From: Cylindrobasidium torrendii FP15055 ss-10
Taxonomy: Eukaryota > Basidiomycota > Agaricomycetes > Agaricales > Physalacriaceae
Length of the DNA stretch: 64,000 nt
NCBI GenBank assembly: GCA_000934385.1
Contig: KN880493.1
Span: forward strand, 59,037-123,036
Reading direction: 5' to 3'
In this document: one piece after another, positions 1 through 12,141 of the stretch
How positions within the stretch are numbered: position 1 is the first letter of the stretch
How the letters are laid out: each line of letters opens with the position of its first letter
Translations under genes and position numbers: made by a program
Notes under the pieces: model-generated
The model's database searches: none
What the model was told of the DNA's origin: nothing
What the model saw: the letters and a program-made list of their open reading frames with translations, nothing else

Positions 1-1731
1 ACATAAGTCATGCACTGGCTCCCATTGTACAGCACCTTCCAGCTCGTGAATGCTTCGAGGATGGCGCCTTTCTCCATATGTGCAGGGTAGTGATAATGCT
101 TCATGAAATGCCGAACAAGGAACTTGCTCTCGCTCTGCGCACTGAGCACCAGTCCTAGACCCACAGTGTGGAACAAACACCACGAAATCGCATGGATAAA
201 GTGGAACGTCGGCGAAGGTACGAACAGCGCCAGGGAAATAGAGTACAGGACAGATAGGAGAAGAAGTGTGTCGCTCGCGCGGAAAAAGTCAAAGTTCTTG
301 AAGATGAGCATGTCCCGCCTGAAGTAGCGCGCGAATAGGTCATGGTGAGAGATGGTCTTCGGTTTGGGAATGGCAGTGGGCAAGGATCCTGTGCTAGACG
401 TAGACAGTGTGGCCTTGTGCTGGGATCGCTTCTGTGGGACGGCGTCCTCGACATCCGTCTCAAGTTCGGAGGTTTCTGTCGCCGTATCACCGTCTGTGGG
501 AGCAGGTGTATCCTCTGGCGGTTCAGCAGCTGCTTCAGCCACCACACTAGCAAGGGGAGTGCGCTTCGCGATGGCCTTTTTCTCTCCATACGTGCGCTCA
601 ATGTCTATTATAGTTAGTAAGAGTCTCGGTCCAAGCACAATTACTCACGAGGATTTTCGAACCACAGAAGGAATCCAAATTGGCTTGCATGCGTTGCAAG
701 ACTGACGAACAGAACTGGATAGCTTCCGACGATGAGGGAAAGGCCGTAGTATCCAATGTACCCGACAGAGTACATAGGATGGGGCGCAAGCTCGAAGACA
801 CCATCGAAGATGAGATTGCCGCGTTGGAAGAAGACGTCGCCCCAGTACCAGCCGTAGTCCTTAACCACATGGTGCGCCTCCTTTTTGACCCAGAGATTAA
901 ACAGGATAAGAATGACACCTGCTATCCATCTGTGCCAAAAAGTATAAGTTTACACGCGTCCTTCGGGGCAGAAAAAACACGTACCGGCACACGTGCACGG
1001 GGAGGGACAGGTCGGTGGGCACCCTGAAGCACGATATGGCAAACATGAAATAGGAAAGGAAGTCGCTAGATATAGGATAAGCACGTGTAGAATGGGCGGG
1101 CATCGTACGTACTTGACCAGGATGATATCCACCAGCTGTCGGAAAAGCAGCCAGGTGTTGTATTCCACGGGGAGTTCCTGTACTATGTTCAGCACTGCAG
1201 CTAGCTGCGAGGATGGGTGGAGACACACGTCGAACTCATAATCTTTTCCCATTTTTCCAACGAGCTGGTTGCGGATCCATTGGCGCATTTCTGGGCGACG
1301 CTCGCCGTCCAACCATCCACGACGCGTGATTTCCTTCACCATCCATCGCTTCTTGCTCTGCTTGGTGAGCAGCACGGCCAATCCGACATCATACGCGGCG
1401 CGCCAGAAGACAAAGTAGCACAGAAAGAACACGCGTGCAACGGAGGTCGGCAGCAACGCGAATAGGGTAACTTGAAGCGCCAGGAGAGACAAATTTACAA
1501 AGTCCAAGTGAGATTTTGGGTACGCCGGGTTAAAGAGGGCGGTAAGCACATCATGCGTCGTCGGTACACGGAAGACTATTAGTTCATCAGTCGTGTGCGA
1601 CGCCTAGAGAGGGTCTACATACCTTGGCCGGAGGGTGTTTTTCCCCAGACGACGTCCGCCGCCTCTTTTGGCGCCGCGGCGGGAGACGCCGCCGCTTTGG
1701 GCGCTGGTTTGCGCTGCCGAACCGAGCTCAT
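1..1731 (-). CDS. CHO2: Phosphatidylethanolamine N-methyltransferase (5' part, cut by window edge)
   Basis: This is the start of the fungal enzyme that adds the first methyl group to phosphatidylethanolamine, using S-adenosylmethionine, in ER phosphatidylcholine synthesis. Five exons are visible: 1731-1623, 1575-1113, 1065-985, 929-649 and 604 to beyond the left edge, about 512 residues. Splicing restores the family N-terminus ([17 protein letters not shown], then [15 protein letters not shown]), the stretch [16 protein letters not shown], and the methyltransferase core [14 protein letters not shown] with [17 protein letters not shown], followed by [20 protein letters not shown]. The ATG at 1731 was chosen because [12 protein letters not shown] leads in frame into that N-terminus. 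A Ser/Pro/Thr-rich linker follows (around 560-350), and then hydrophobic segments begin. Yeast Cho2 is about 870 residues, so roughly the last 40% lies outside the window. No break is seen. Identification is by remembered family sequence, not a search. Confidence 0.93.
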
Positions 1732-2187
1732 GGTCGATGGTGGTCAAAAGCGGAGGTACCCCGCGGACCCCTCCGATGTAGATACGGCACAGCGGCCCGG
1801 ATTGCCGTTCATAACGTGAGCACATGTGAAATGGTGCAATAGGCCGCGGCATGCAGTCTAGGTTGCCATTCTTTGAGGTCTATCTGCACAATCAACAGAT
1901 CAGGTCTTCGCGCTCATGTCAAAGATTGGTACGATGCACACTATAGGCCAGGCCGAGAGCTCAGAGGATACTATTGAAGTACGAATGGTTCAATAAGTAA
2001 TCTACTTCGATCAACCCTTTGTTGAGACTGAGTTAAAGAGTATAAATTCGAATATATCGGCCAATTACGTGTCGAACTCAAATGGGAGCGACCCTTTGAG
2101 TGAGTACGTGTTGATGTTGAGCAAAGTTCAAGTTAGAACATCGCGATATCGAAGTTACATGCAGTAAAAACCGTGACTGTCAACATC
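1732..2187. other. Intergenic, CHO2 promoter side
   Basis: AT-rich spacer between the CHO2 start and the stop of the ICMT-like gene. Both are on the minus strand, so this is the CHO2 promoter. A TATA-like stretch (tataaattcg) lies at 2040-2049, about 310 bp upstream of the ATG. No coding signal was seen. Confidence 0.5.
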
Positions 2188-2945
2188 TCAAATGACATAC
2201 GGAACGAGTTTGTTTGGAACCTGCTTTCTCCATCTCTCCCACTCATCACCAAACTGCTCTCTGAGCAATCTATCCTCGAACTCCATGCGGAGCGCGAAGC
2301 TCGTACTAATCACCCCCATCATACCGTAGACGTACATCAGGAGTGGGATGCCTACAACGTTTGGGAGAACGTGTAGAGGCCATCCAAGAAACAAAGGGGC
2401 AATCCCGACGAGCATTATAAACCAGCCAGCATACGCAGGATGTCGAACGTAAGCAAAAGGGCCTGTGGTGACCAGCTTGTGTTGAGAGCGCTTAGCGAGC
2501 TCGAATGTGAAAAGACGGCCAAGCGCACGGTAGCTCGCGTGTCGAATGGCGCACCCGATGATAACCACAATGCATAATAGAGTGAATACTGGAAGTGGGA
2601 TGTTAAGCGCCGTGTGGTGGCCACTGGGAGGACCGAATAGAGACGTCAAATTTTGCAGACTTTCACCGATGGCTACCGTCCAGAAGAAGATCTATGCGAG
2701 ACGATGAAAATGCGGCGATTACAGAGAAGATGGAGGATGCACACCCTGCCTAGAAGAGGGAATGGCACGACGCGTAGGTTGAACATCATGATTGCATCAA
2801 CATTCCGGTGAAGTCGGTGTCCTGTTGGCACTAGTACACGCTCGTTGGCCGCAGCGTTGTATGGAGGAGTCCAGATGAGATGGAGGCACAACGTAGTGGC
2901 TAGTAGTAAGACGGCTCGCACAAAGGCTTCCGCGTTGCAGAACAT
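2188..2945 (-). CDS. Isoprenylcysteine carboxyl methyltransferase (Ste14/ICMT-like)
   Basis: Predicted ER membrane enzyme that methylates the carboxyl group of prenylated C-terminal cysteines, as on Ras-type proteins or pheromones. Two exons, 2945-2745 and 2691-2188, are joined over a 53 bp GT..AG intron and give 234 residues, close to yeast Ste14 (239). The ICMT cofactor region is visible as TTGPFAYVRHPAYAGWF near residues 130-146. The C-terminal signature FALRMEFEDRLLREQFGDEW is followed by VPNKLVPYVI. Several hydrophobic segments precede it, including one at the start (AVLLLATTLCLHLIW). Agaricomycetes often have several ICMT-like paralogues, so this may not be the true STE14 orthologue and no symbol is given. 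The neighbour CHO2 is also a membrane lipid-type methyltransferase, but a functional link is not shown. Confidence 0.85.
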
Positions 2946-4033
2946 TATCCTCGTTCCGAGGTCGTTGATGGTGGTGGGAAAGAGAAGTTATTCGGCAGAA
3001 AGCGTGTTGCATTCGATGGGGAAAGTGCGCGCTTTCTTGGCGTCATGAGAACCATTCTCCTCGATGGTGATAATCAATCTCTGAGTACATACAGACATTA
3101 TCACGAGAAGCAGAACGCTCACTCTGCGCTCACTGCTCAGGGCCTCAATGCAAAGACAATAGTACTCCTGTCGGCAACTTGCGATGCACGGGCCGATCTT
3201 CCGAGTTGCATTGTTCTCTTTCTTGCTTTTGGTTAGCCAACTTAGTAGATATATAAACCGCTTGAAAACTAACAAACATCTTAAAAAAACTTTTCATTCT
3301 CAAAGACCAAAACTCGAAATACTCAGAAACACCGTAAACTATGAGCAATTTATACAAATCCGCACCATCGTCTTCTCTATTCACCGGCTTTACAGAGAGG
3401 CTGCAAGCACTGACTTAGGTGCGATAGTAGTTTCTCGGGGTGCGCATCTTGAGGTGTCACGCTTCCAAAAATTACTGCATGCTACGAAGCATGAGACCAT
3501 AATTTGCGTTCAAATTCTCCTCAAAGTACAAGCTCGCAACACCCAACCGCTCATACTCGCAGCCAGAAAGTAAATCGTTCCGCCACGGAAACTTGCGATC
3601 TTAGCCTCCTGTATCTTCTAGTGGCTTGACGCATATTCTTTGACATGAACAATTTGGGAATCTTCCATTACATAAACGTCAGGCAAGTACATATGAAATC
3701 GACAAAAAATTGATACAGAGGAAGGGTTGCCTTTGTCGCGTCCACAGGGAGACTCTGGCATTTCTGTCCTTGAGCCATCGTCCTCTCGATCTGTATTCTC
3801 CGACCACTGTGGAGGATATGGGTGCAAGACAAGAAGACGCTCGGGGTCGTGTCCTCCATGCAGCTTCCGCACACATTGCACAGTGAAATGAGGTGAAGAA
3901 TGTGAATCAACAGACTCGGAAGAGACTCAGCGCTCAAGCGCTCAAGTCGAAACCCCATCACACATGCGTTTCGTAGCGTTAAAAGTACATTGCGATAGTC
4001 ATGAAAATACAGCAACAAAACAAACAAAGATCA
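2946..4033. other. Intergenic, no gene recognised
   Basis: This stretch lies between the start of the ICMT-like gene and the stop of the permease. Short open frames exist on both strands (the longest is 129 codons at 3184-3573, plus). None resembles a family I know or shows matched splice sites. It probably holds the ICMT promoter and the permease 3' UTR. Confidence 0.4.
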
Positions 4034-5728
4034 TTACACATTCTCCACTCTCCTCTCACTCGCCTTCTCATTCAAACTCCCCGTCTCAATGTCTTCCTTC
4101 TCTTTCTCGTGGACATGTCCCTCGTGATGGACTTCGTCTCTACCCGCACCCTCCTCGAACGCAGTCTTGTGTTGTTCAAAGTGGCTGCCGTGCGTCTCTG
4201 GCCCCAGAATCGTGATAACAATCACAAACGCGGCCACAACACCAATGAGTATCCCCTGCACCGTCGCATAATCCGGAATATCCTCGCCCTCCGCATTTGT
4301 TGTCCTCTGGTGCTCGCCACCCGTAGCCTCGATCTGCGCGGACGCACTGGAGACCATGTTTCCGAGCTGGTACGCCACACCAGGGAACGTCGCACGGAAC
4401 GCAGGAGGGGAGATTTCGGCGAGCTGGATGGGAATAACACCCCAGGCGCCCTGGACGCCAAACTGCATGCAGAACGCGCCGGCTGCGAGACCGCTGAAGG
4501 TTGTGGGCAGAATCCAGACGGGAATGAAGGCGCCGATGAGCAGGACAAAGACACTGGATACCTGTCAGTTTGGGTTTGGTGGGAGTAGCGAAGACGTACA
4601 TGATGGTGAGACGTCGACCGATGTATTGGGATACCCATCCAGCGATGGCACCTCCAGCAATAGCACCCTGAACCGAGGTCAGAGACGGTAATCGAGAACG
4701 AAGGCGGAACATACGCAGTTGCCAATGATGGTCGCGATCGTTGCGTTGTGTTCCGTGAAGCCCTTGCTCTCCTTGAGATAGGTTGGGTACAAGTCCTGGG
4801 ATCCATGCGACAAAAAGTTGAAGCCTGCGGTATACATGAGCACAAGTGGACATGACGAAGGTCAGAAACGCACCGGTCATGAGCAAAACGGCATAGATGC
4901 AGAGCATCCAGTGACGCTTGAGCATGGCACCGGTCTCCTTGAGGAAAATCCTGCTCTTCTCGCTGCTGGTGCGATGGATACCCTCTGCTGCCTCGAGCGC
5001 TTTCGCACGGAGGAAGAACTCGGACTCGGGGAGCACTGCGCGGACGGCAGCAGCAAAGAAACTGATGCCCGACGCCGTCCAGAAGAGACTGCGCCACTCC
5101 TTCTCCGTGTTTGGCACGAGTTCGAGGTTGATGCAGGCGGCGAGGAGGTAACCGACAGCGTATCCTTGCTGAAGCACACCGCTCGCCAATCCACGGACTT
5201 CGACGGGTAGATTCTCGAGAGCAGTGGATGCGGCCATACCCCAAATGCCGCCCATGCCAATACCAAAGAGGGATCGAACGGCGAGGAATTCACCGTATGT
5301 ATTGACGAAGCCGGCGCCGAGCTGGAGGGCGCCAACGATAGCAAGGTTAAAGACGAGCGGCCACTTTCGGCCGTAGCGGTCGGAGAGGATGCCGAAGACG
5401 ACAGCGCCCACGGAGCGCAGGAGAAGGGTCAAGGTGATGGCGGTCGTGATATCGTGCGTGTCTCGGCCAAACTGCTTCGACAGACGGCCCACGGTGAGCG
5501 AGACGGAGAAGAAGTCGATGGCATCGCAAGTCCATGCAAGCCACCTAAAGAAGAACAAGAGAGATTTATTTTCAGTTCATCGCCAGCTTCGATGGCAAGA
5601 ACAACTCACCCCGAGAAGAACATCGCCCATTGTAACCACGTGATGCTCGCAAGCGCTACGAGCAGTGGCCGCCCTTCTTGGCCCTTTTCTCTTCTTGGAA
5701 TGAGGTTGCTCAAGAAATAGGGCGCCAT
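4034..5728 (-). CDS. JEN1-type monocarboxylate/proton symporter (MFS)
   Basis: Plasma-membrane permease predicted to import lactate, pyruvate or similar carboxylates with protons. Five exons (5728-5610, 5544-4874, 4824-4715, 4667-4600, 4553-4034) give 495 residues. The Jen family signature N-x-x-S-H-x-S-Q-D-x-x-x-T is complete after splicing as NFLSHGSQDLYPT, spanning the start of exon 3. The MFS loop motif GILSDRYGRKWPLVFN lies between helices 2 and 3. The helix 4-5 region (RSLFGIGMGGIWGMAAS, ENLPVEVRGLASG) and a final QGAWGVIPIQLAEISPPAFR also fit. The N-terminus (MAPYFLSNLIPRREKG) is short and cytosolic, and the C-terminal tail is acidic and hydrophilic. Intron phases all agree and no stop interrupts the model. 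In yeast JEN1 is repressed by glucose, but the sequence does not show regulation here. Substrate cannot be decided from sequence alone. Confidence 0.9.
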
Positions 5729-7783
5729 TCTGGGTGATGAGGGTAAGAGTGAGGAGGGGGAAAGACTCAAAACGACAGCTTGTCCCACGACTCGGCTTTT
5801 ATTTGACTTTCTCGCCCGATCAGATATGCGGCATGCCCATGGGGACAAGTTACAACCCCACGCGCTAAGATTATCTATTTTTAGACCATCGCGGAACCTG
5901 CGGTATTTATGGTTTCATATCGTCGCGTTTTCAAATGCGCCGGCAAGCAAAGACAACTCTCGTCCGCCAAATCCCACCCTTCAGCCGAGCCTCTGACATC
6001 CCGCTTTTGCCTTTTCTCAACCTTCCCTCGTACGCGCAACAAGCAGGGATGACAACATAACATATCCCCACACTACCCCATGGCTCCAATGCGGGGTGGT
6101 ATCATTCCCCGGGGTATAAATGAACGCAGCCGGCACTTTTGTCGAGAACGGTTTTTCCTTTCCCCTTGCCCCTCGATATCGAGCACAACCAGAGCGCAAC
6201 GGCGCTGCGACTTGCAACAGTTGGTCGTATTCACGAAAAAGGAGGTCCGTCGATGCGGTCGTAGAGATCGACGGGAGGGAACATCCAGTAACGACGGTCC
6301 GTCGCCTTCCCTCTTCGTTCGCATCACACACGTATTTATCCATCCCGCGCCAAGCACATCCCCCAAACTCAGTTGACCATGCACAGAAGCGCGCACATAC
6401 ATATCATACCCCATAGCAGAAGCATTATAGTCGAACATCATAAGTTCAACGTTCAAGCCGTTCCTGGTCAACTGAGACGCAATGGAGCACAGCCCCATGC
6501 CTTAGGCCTCAGTCTTCATTCAATCGCCATCGCACCATCTCAGCTGGTACTCTGCTCGCCGTGCGACTTCCTTCCCACATATCAGTGGATGATCCCTCTC
6601 CTCAACCCATGTCATAGAGTCTAGACACTCCTTTCGCTCTTCCGCCCCCCGGGAGACCCGCAAAACGATGAAATAAAAACACGGTCTTGAATGAAATACG
6701 GATAGCACTCATCTACGTTCCTCCGCGCGCAGGTCTGTCGGGAACCACGATGTTTGAACTCAGGGCTTGAGCTCGAGTCACGCCCCCGTGGGAATCCCAT
6801 CAGTCTTCGTGCGCTTCTTCAAAGTTCAAAGCTGTTTGTCCATATTAATAGCCTAATAGCCGTGACTCTGCGAGATTTGTACGGGCCGCCTTAAGGCCAC
6901 CTTATATTCGACGCCAAGTTGAAGGATCGCCATCCTGGGACAGACAAAGTAGATCCCACTGTACTAGCTGTTATGTAGACTCGAGTGGTAAGTACTTGCA
7001 GTATTAGATCCTACTACTTACTGTATCTTCATTCCTGTCTTCTCTTAATTGTCCGGCTCTACCGGGAGACGCGGGGAGGTCATCGAATGGGACGTTCCGA
7101 CAGAAGGCCCAGAGAATGAGGCTCACAGACTACCGAGATGAAAGAAGACCGCAACTGTACCCCGCTGTGCGTCCCGCTGTGATCCTGCGAAGTCTCTCAA
7201 ACTCGTCCTTTGACAGACTTCGGAGCTCTCGGATGATGATTGCATGTTCATGTTCTTATGAATCTACTTATAATCTACTTCTACCATTTTTCAGCGCTGA
7301 AAAGGCATGTACCCCTCGTTGAAGCTCTGCGGCGGTGGGCGACATCCTGCAACCTCTGGGCCAAAAAAATTCGTGTCTTGTACATCTTTTCTGGGCTTTC
7401 CAATCTAATATATCACTGAAATTTACGGAAAATGTGACATGGGCATGCCCTCAGTAGTCCGTTATGAATAGTCCGCTATGAAAAGCTGTGCGCTCACAAG
7501 GTGTTATGCGCATGGCCTTCCACCCAATTCCACTCTTTGTTCGTACGGTCTTCTCACACAACCATCGAAGCTCTGAAAAAGCTCAATACTCACGGTGGGT
7601 TATCACGAAGGTCCACCAAAGAACAAATATCGTCAATGCTAGATACAAAGACGCCCGCAGTGTCCGATCGGGCCATGTAGACAAAAACCGTTGGTCTTAG
7701 TGCGCGGTATATATGAGCTCAAAGATGCTGAGAGTTCCTTTGTGTGTTCCTCCTCACGACGACTTGATCCTCGCGCGCTCAAC
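5729..7783. other. Intergenic, about 2 kb, no gene recognised
   Basis: This holds the upstream region of the permease and of the gene at 7784. Overlapping open frames at 6017-6624 on both strands look like chance frames: low-complexity Arg/Ser composition and no supporting splice sites. No tRNA, repeat or mobile element could be supported. Confidence 0.4.
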
Positions 7784-8515
7784 ATGTCGACATCTAACAG
7801 ACAGGCAGCGATCAATGCTCTGTTGAGCGTGGATGCACCACGCAAACCTCCTCTTCCCGTAAGGCCTGTGCGACAGGTAACATTCGACTACCCTATGCGA
7901 CGCCCCAGCACACCTGCGACTTTCACAACATGCTCGAGTAGTGACGCACCTAAAGGTCTAAATGCTCACCAACAAGATGCGTACAAGATACTTAGCGGCT
8001 CGGCGTCGGACACAGCGACGGTGCGCACAAACGACTCCGGGGTCTCGTACCGCGCAACACGCAAGCGTGCCGCGACGATAGACAACGTCGTCACCACGAC
8101 TGAGGCTACAACTTCGCTTACTCGACGACCATCTCGCCTGAAGCGTATCGCATCGTTCGTGAAGCTCAAGGGGCAAACCATCAGAGGGAAGTTGCATTCG
8201 AAAGTGCATCGGAACGATGCAGCAGAGGCTCTGAAGCGCGCTGTCCCGCCCCCACCACCGCCGTCTAATGCACAGCGCGCTTCGGAGTTGCGTAGGTCAA
8301 GGTCTGCGGGTGACTTTCGCCGAATGTACTTTGACAGGGATGTTTATGGGGAAGACCAGGCGGATATTATGTCTGAGGCGTTGGGAACGACAGCGTTTCT
8401 CTCGCAGACGTATCGGTACTCCGTTGTGGATACGGATGGGATGGCTGTGAGTGGACTCGCGTTTTCTTTCCTCGCACCTTGCTCACCTCTTGTTAGTTTT
8501 GAGCTGCCCAGTTAA
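7784..8515 (+). CDS. Unknown basic, disordered protein
   Basis: 243 residues if read straight through. The ATG at 7784 has a favourable context (CAACATGTCG) and is preferred over the upstream in-frame ATG at 7691. The protein is rich in Ser, Thr, Arg and Pro. It carries a basic stretch, RRPSRLKRIASFVKLKGQT, near residues 135-153, a proline run (PPPPPP) near 180, and RRSRSAGDFRRMYFDRDVYG near 195-214. No membrane segment or known domain was recognised. Near the 3' end a possible 50-nt intron (8447-8496, GTGAGT..TTAG) would change the last residues and stop just after the junction. The unspliced frame is also open, so the C-terminus is uncertain. The function is unknown. Confidence 0.55.
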   Translation: MSTSNRQAAINALLSVDAPRKPPLPVRPVRQVTFDYPMRRPSTPATFTTCSSSDAPKGLNAHQQDAYKILSGSASDTATVRTNDSGVSYRATRKRAATIDNVVTTTEATTSLTRRPSRLKRIASFVKLKGQTIRGKLHSKVHRNDAAEALKRAVPPPPPPSNAQRASELRRSRSAGDFRRMYFDRDVYGEDQADIMSEALGTTAFLSQTYRYSVVDTDGMAVSGLAFSFLAPCSPLVSFELPS

Positions 8516-9483
8516 TGAATGTCTTGGTTTAACGAGCTTACGGTTTTGTTTTGATTGTTTATGTGGAGTGGGCCGGCCTGTTTATTATGAAGTTATCGGT
8601 GTGTTTTACGCATAGGCGTAGCCCACTCACGAGATAGATTGTATGAAATATCATGTACCTTGATTTCACCACTGTGAGGGATATCTGAAAATGACAATGA
8701 CCCGGGATGAGTTGCATGTAGATCGTACAGTCCTATTTCGCAAGCATGAGGTTTTCCAACACGGAGTGACATGGAATAACGCAAATACATGTCATCTTGA
8801 GCTCAGTATCGATGAGGATGAGAGAGAGGCGGACACATTGGCAAGGAAACGTTTGATACACAGCGAATTGTGGCGGTCAACTACGTCATGTACCTGACGC
8901 GATCAACCGGACCGAAATTCCACGCCGCCAACTGTGCACCTGACAGCCATCATCTCGCCGTACAGCAGGCGGAATACCGTTCCTCCGTCAAAAACACAAG
9001 TTTTCACTTTCAAAGCTCGCCCATCGTTCTGGCATAAATAATACCCTGTTAATGGGCAAGCTTATTCCTAGTATACAACGCTAGCAATTTGGATAGTACG
9101 TTTTCTGCTCACATTTCGCAGAAACACACAATTCTACTCCCGCATTGTCGTCCCGGCCGGATTTTAGTTGACGCCGTTTCCCCAGTTTTCCCCAGACCCC
9201 GCATTCTTGACATCACTTCTCCGTTGTTTTAGGCCGCCGAGATGGTCACAGGGGACTCGCGACCACCAACCCAACAAGGACCTCTACTCCACATCGCCCA
9301 GACGCGTGTATTCCCATTCCAATCTATGGCTACGTATAAAAGACTCGAAGATGGCGGCATTTGAAACCAACCATCTGCTTGGTTTTCGTCCCATACTTCT
9401 TCCCACCAACGGGAATCTTCGAGGCGCTCTTTGACTGCAGACCTGCTTTCTTCGTCACGAACGCCCGTTTATAACCGTGTACC
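8516..9483. other. Intergenic, sugar porter promoter
   Basis: No coding signal was recognised. The last 150 bp contain a TATA box and a pyrimidine-rich stretch before the transporter start. Confidence 0.4.
9335..9342 (+). promoter_or_regulatory. Probable TATA box of the sugar porter
   Basis: TATAAAAG lies about 150 bp upstream of the ATG at 9484. The position suits a core promoter with a roughly 100-base leader. Inference from sequence only. Confidence 0.4.
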
Positions 9484-11356
9484 ATGAAGACTTGGTTTGG
9501 AAGAGGTCGGCCTCTGCAGCTCGCAGTGTCTGCCTGCTGTTCTGTACGTCCCCTTGCTTATAGACAATTCGAACGCATTCTTACATACTTCTTCCAACAG
9601 TTCGCTTTCGTGTTGTTTGGTTATGACCAAGGCGTGTTCTCTGGAATCATCGGCAACGCCGACTTCCTCGACATCGTACAGCATCCCACCGACACCATCA
9701 TGGGCATCATGTACGCCGAGAAGTCTCTATCCTATTCACTCAAACTGACGGTGGGCCCTGATAGCGTGTCCTCCTACAACCTCGGATGCTTCTGTGGATG
9801 CATCCTGAGCTTCATGCTTGGCGACTGGCTTGGACGTAGAAGGTACCCCACTTTTCGTGTCTAGCGTGCAAACGTTGACCACTATAGGTCTATGTGGCTA
9901 GCTATGGGTCTCATCACCATCGGCGCGACCCTCCAAGCAACGGCATTCGGAAAGGCGCATATGATCTTCGCCCGCATCTTCACAGGCTTGGGAACTGGTA
10001 TGGAGACATCCACGGTCCCTATGTAGTGCGTGACCTGGCCCATTTTCCCTCGCATTCAGCTAACATGGCCTCTCTAGCCAATCCGAACTCTGCGAAGCAG
10101 CGGTTCGTGGCCGAATCGTCGCATCAGAGCCTCTCTTTGTCGGCGTAGGCATCGTCATGGCGTACTGGTTCGACTACGGCATGAACTTTATCTCCTCTGA
10201 ATCCGACATCGCGTCCTTGGCATGGCGTCTGCCCATCGCGTGTCAAATCATCTTCTGCATTATCGTCTCCGTTCTCATCTTCGCCGTCCCGGAATCACCA
10301 CGATGGCTCTACCAGAAGGGCAGAAACGCAGAGGCCATGCAAGTTCTATGCGATATCCACGATGGTACACCGGAGGATGCGAAAGTCCTGAAGGAGAGCG
10401 GCGATATTCTCGAGGCGATGCGTCTCGAATCGGATAGCAGCTTCAAGTGGACGAGCCTTTTCAAGCCAGACAGGGTACAGACCGGACGCCGCGTTCTTCT
10501 TGCATGGGGTATGCAGTTCATGAAGTGCGTTCGAAGTTTCTCTCGTCCAAACCTGTGATGCTAATCTTTGCTCTAGCCAAGTCGGTGGTATCAATCTCGT
10601 CGTATACTACGTCCCGACGGTGCTCACGGACAACGTCGGCGTCTCCCGCGAAATGTCACTCATCCTTGGCGGATGCATCAACATCATGTTCCCATTGGGC
10701 TCCCTCGTACCGGCACTCTTCCTTGATCAACTTGGTCGTCGCCGCCCCATGATGGTACTCTCCTTCCTACTTGCATGCTGCATGGCTGGCGTTGCCGCGC
10801 TCCTCAGCTTCAAAGGCACGGCAGTGGAAAAGAACACCGCATCAGCGTCTATCGTGTTCTTCTTCCTGTACATGTTCTTCTTCGGTGCAGGTCCCAATTG
10901 CATTCCATGGGTATACGGTACGTGCCTTGAGCTACTTCATCGTGTAGTGCAGTACTTACATGTTGCATCTACACAGTCCCTGAAATTCTTCCCCTTCATG
11001 CTCGCGCTAAGGGAACCGCCATCGCTGTTTCGTCAAACTGGATTTGGAACTTCACAATTGTCATGATCACGCCCATCATCCTCAACCGTCTCGTACGTCC
11101 CCGCATTCTCTCATGTCGCATTCCAGTGCTCATCGTATCTCGATAATGACAGCAATGGAAAGCATACCTCATTTTCGTCGCAACGAACGCGCTGTTCGTG
11201 CCTCTCATCTATTTCTTCTATCCGGAGACGACGCGCATGACTTTGGAGGAGATCGACATGCTCTTCGTAGATGGGGCGGATGCTACGACTATGTCGCAAG
11301 TGTACACGGGCAAGGACGAGGAGAAGGCTAGCATTGAGCAGATCGAGCACAGCTAA
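9484..11356 (+). CDS. MFS sugar porter (hexose transporter-like)
   Basis: Predicted plasma-membrane sugar transporter with 12 helices. Eight exons (9484-9543, 9601-9710, 9765-9842, 9888-10022, 10078-10524, 10577-10917, 10977-11092, 11153-11356) give 496 residues, the normal length of the family. Sugar porter signatures are all present: GYDQGVFSGIIG at the start of helix 1, YNLGCFCGCILSF, DWLGRRR between helices 2 and 3, PESPRWLYQKGR after helix 6, DQLGRRRP between helices 8 and 9, WVYVPEILPLHARAKGTA near helix 10, and YPETTRMTLEEIDMLF after helix 12. All introns are 52-60 bp with GT..AG ends and consistent phase. No defect is seen. Which sugar it carries cannot be told from sequence. Confidence 0.93.
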
Positions 11357-12141
11357 CGACTCATTTTGACGATACTTGTACTTTTAGATACCCGCCAATC
11401 TGTATACTTATGATGTACAATATTCCTTTGCGCTGTGGACCTGCATAGGTGCCTCTTGCAAGTTAAACATTGAACCCGTAAATTTCAAGTTCCCTTCGTT
11501 GAGTAAAGTGTACCTGAATTATACTTAAGCAAGGCTGGGATAGTAAGTATAGCTAAGCTAGCGCTGAGAAGATGGTAACTACATACATATACTCGGACTC
11601 ACAGCGAGGACATACAAGTGGCAAGTTTATACTGTTTCGAAGATATAATTGATATTATTATATGGTTCTACTGCGTCGTAGTGTCATCCCATCTAACTTG
11701 GTTTCAGACATACAGCCTAATCAATACTCTGCCATGGGTTTCAAGTGTGTACCTAGCATACTGTACGTCCGTATACGACTTCATTCTTAGTATACGGACG
11801 CATGCGGGGTTCAAGAGGCCTCGACAAACTTTCTCGCATCTTGCTTTTGTCCGTCATGTCCCTTGATGTTCTTGTCTTGTCATAAATACAGGTGGCAGAG
11901 CTTGCTGTAGAACCATCCCTTGAGCTCTTCTTATGGTTTACTCCGGATTTGCAACACAAGAAAGTTTTGTCTCCCTCTACAAGGGGAACTTGATAGCTCT
12001 TCATGGCGTCTGTGAATACAAGCTCACTGGGCTTCCCTGGATGTCTGATTAATTTTTGATTATAGTAGTCGGCCTCACTTGGATCTTGCATGACTATTGT
12101 GAGCGCTCCCTCACAAACATAGTAAACGATATTCAAATCTG
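11357..12141. other. Intergenic, no gene supported
   Basis: AT-rich spacer between the sugar porter and the DUF6533 gene. A 127-codon frame on the minus strand (12136-11753) is open, but it has no recognisable domain and would start 6 bp from the opposite-strand gene. It is not called. Confidence 0.35.

Noticed and set aside
6725..6800. Second tRNA-like stretch
   Set aside because: No B-box match to the consensus and no cloverleaf.
11753..12136. 127-codon minus-strand frame
   Set aside because: Starts 6 bp from the DUF6533 start on the other strand, and has no known domain or intron support. It could be a small gene but is not supported.
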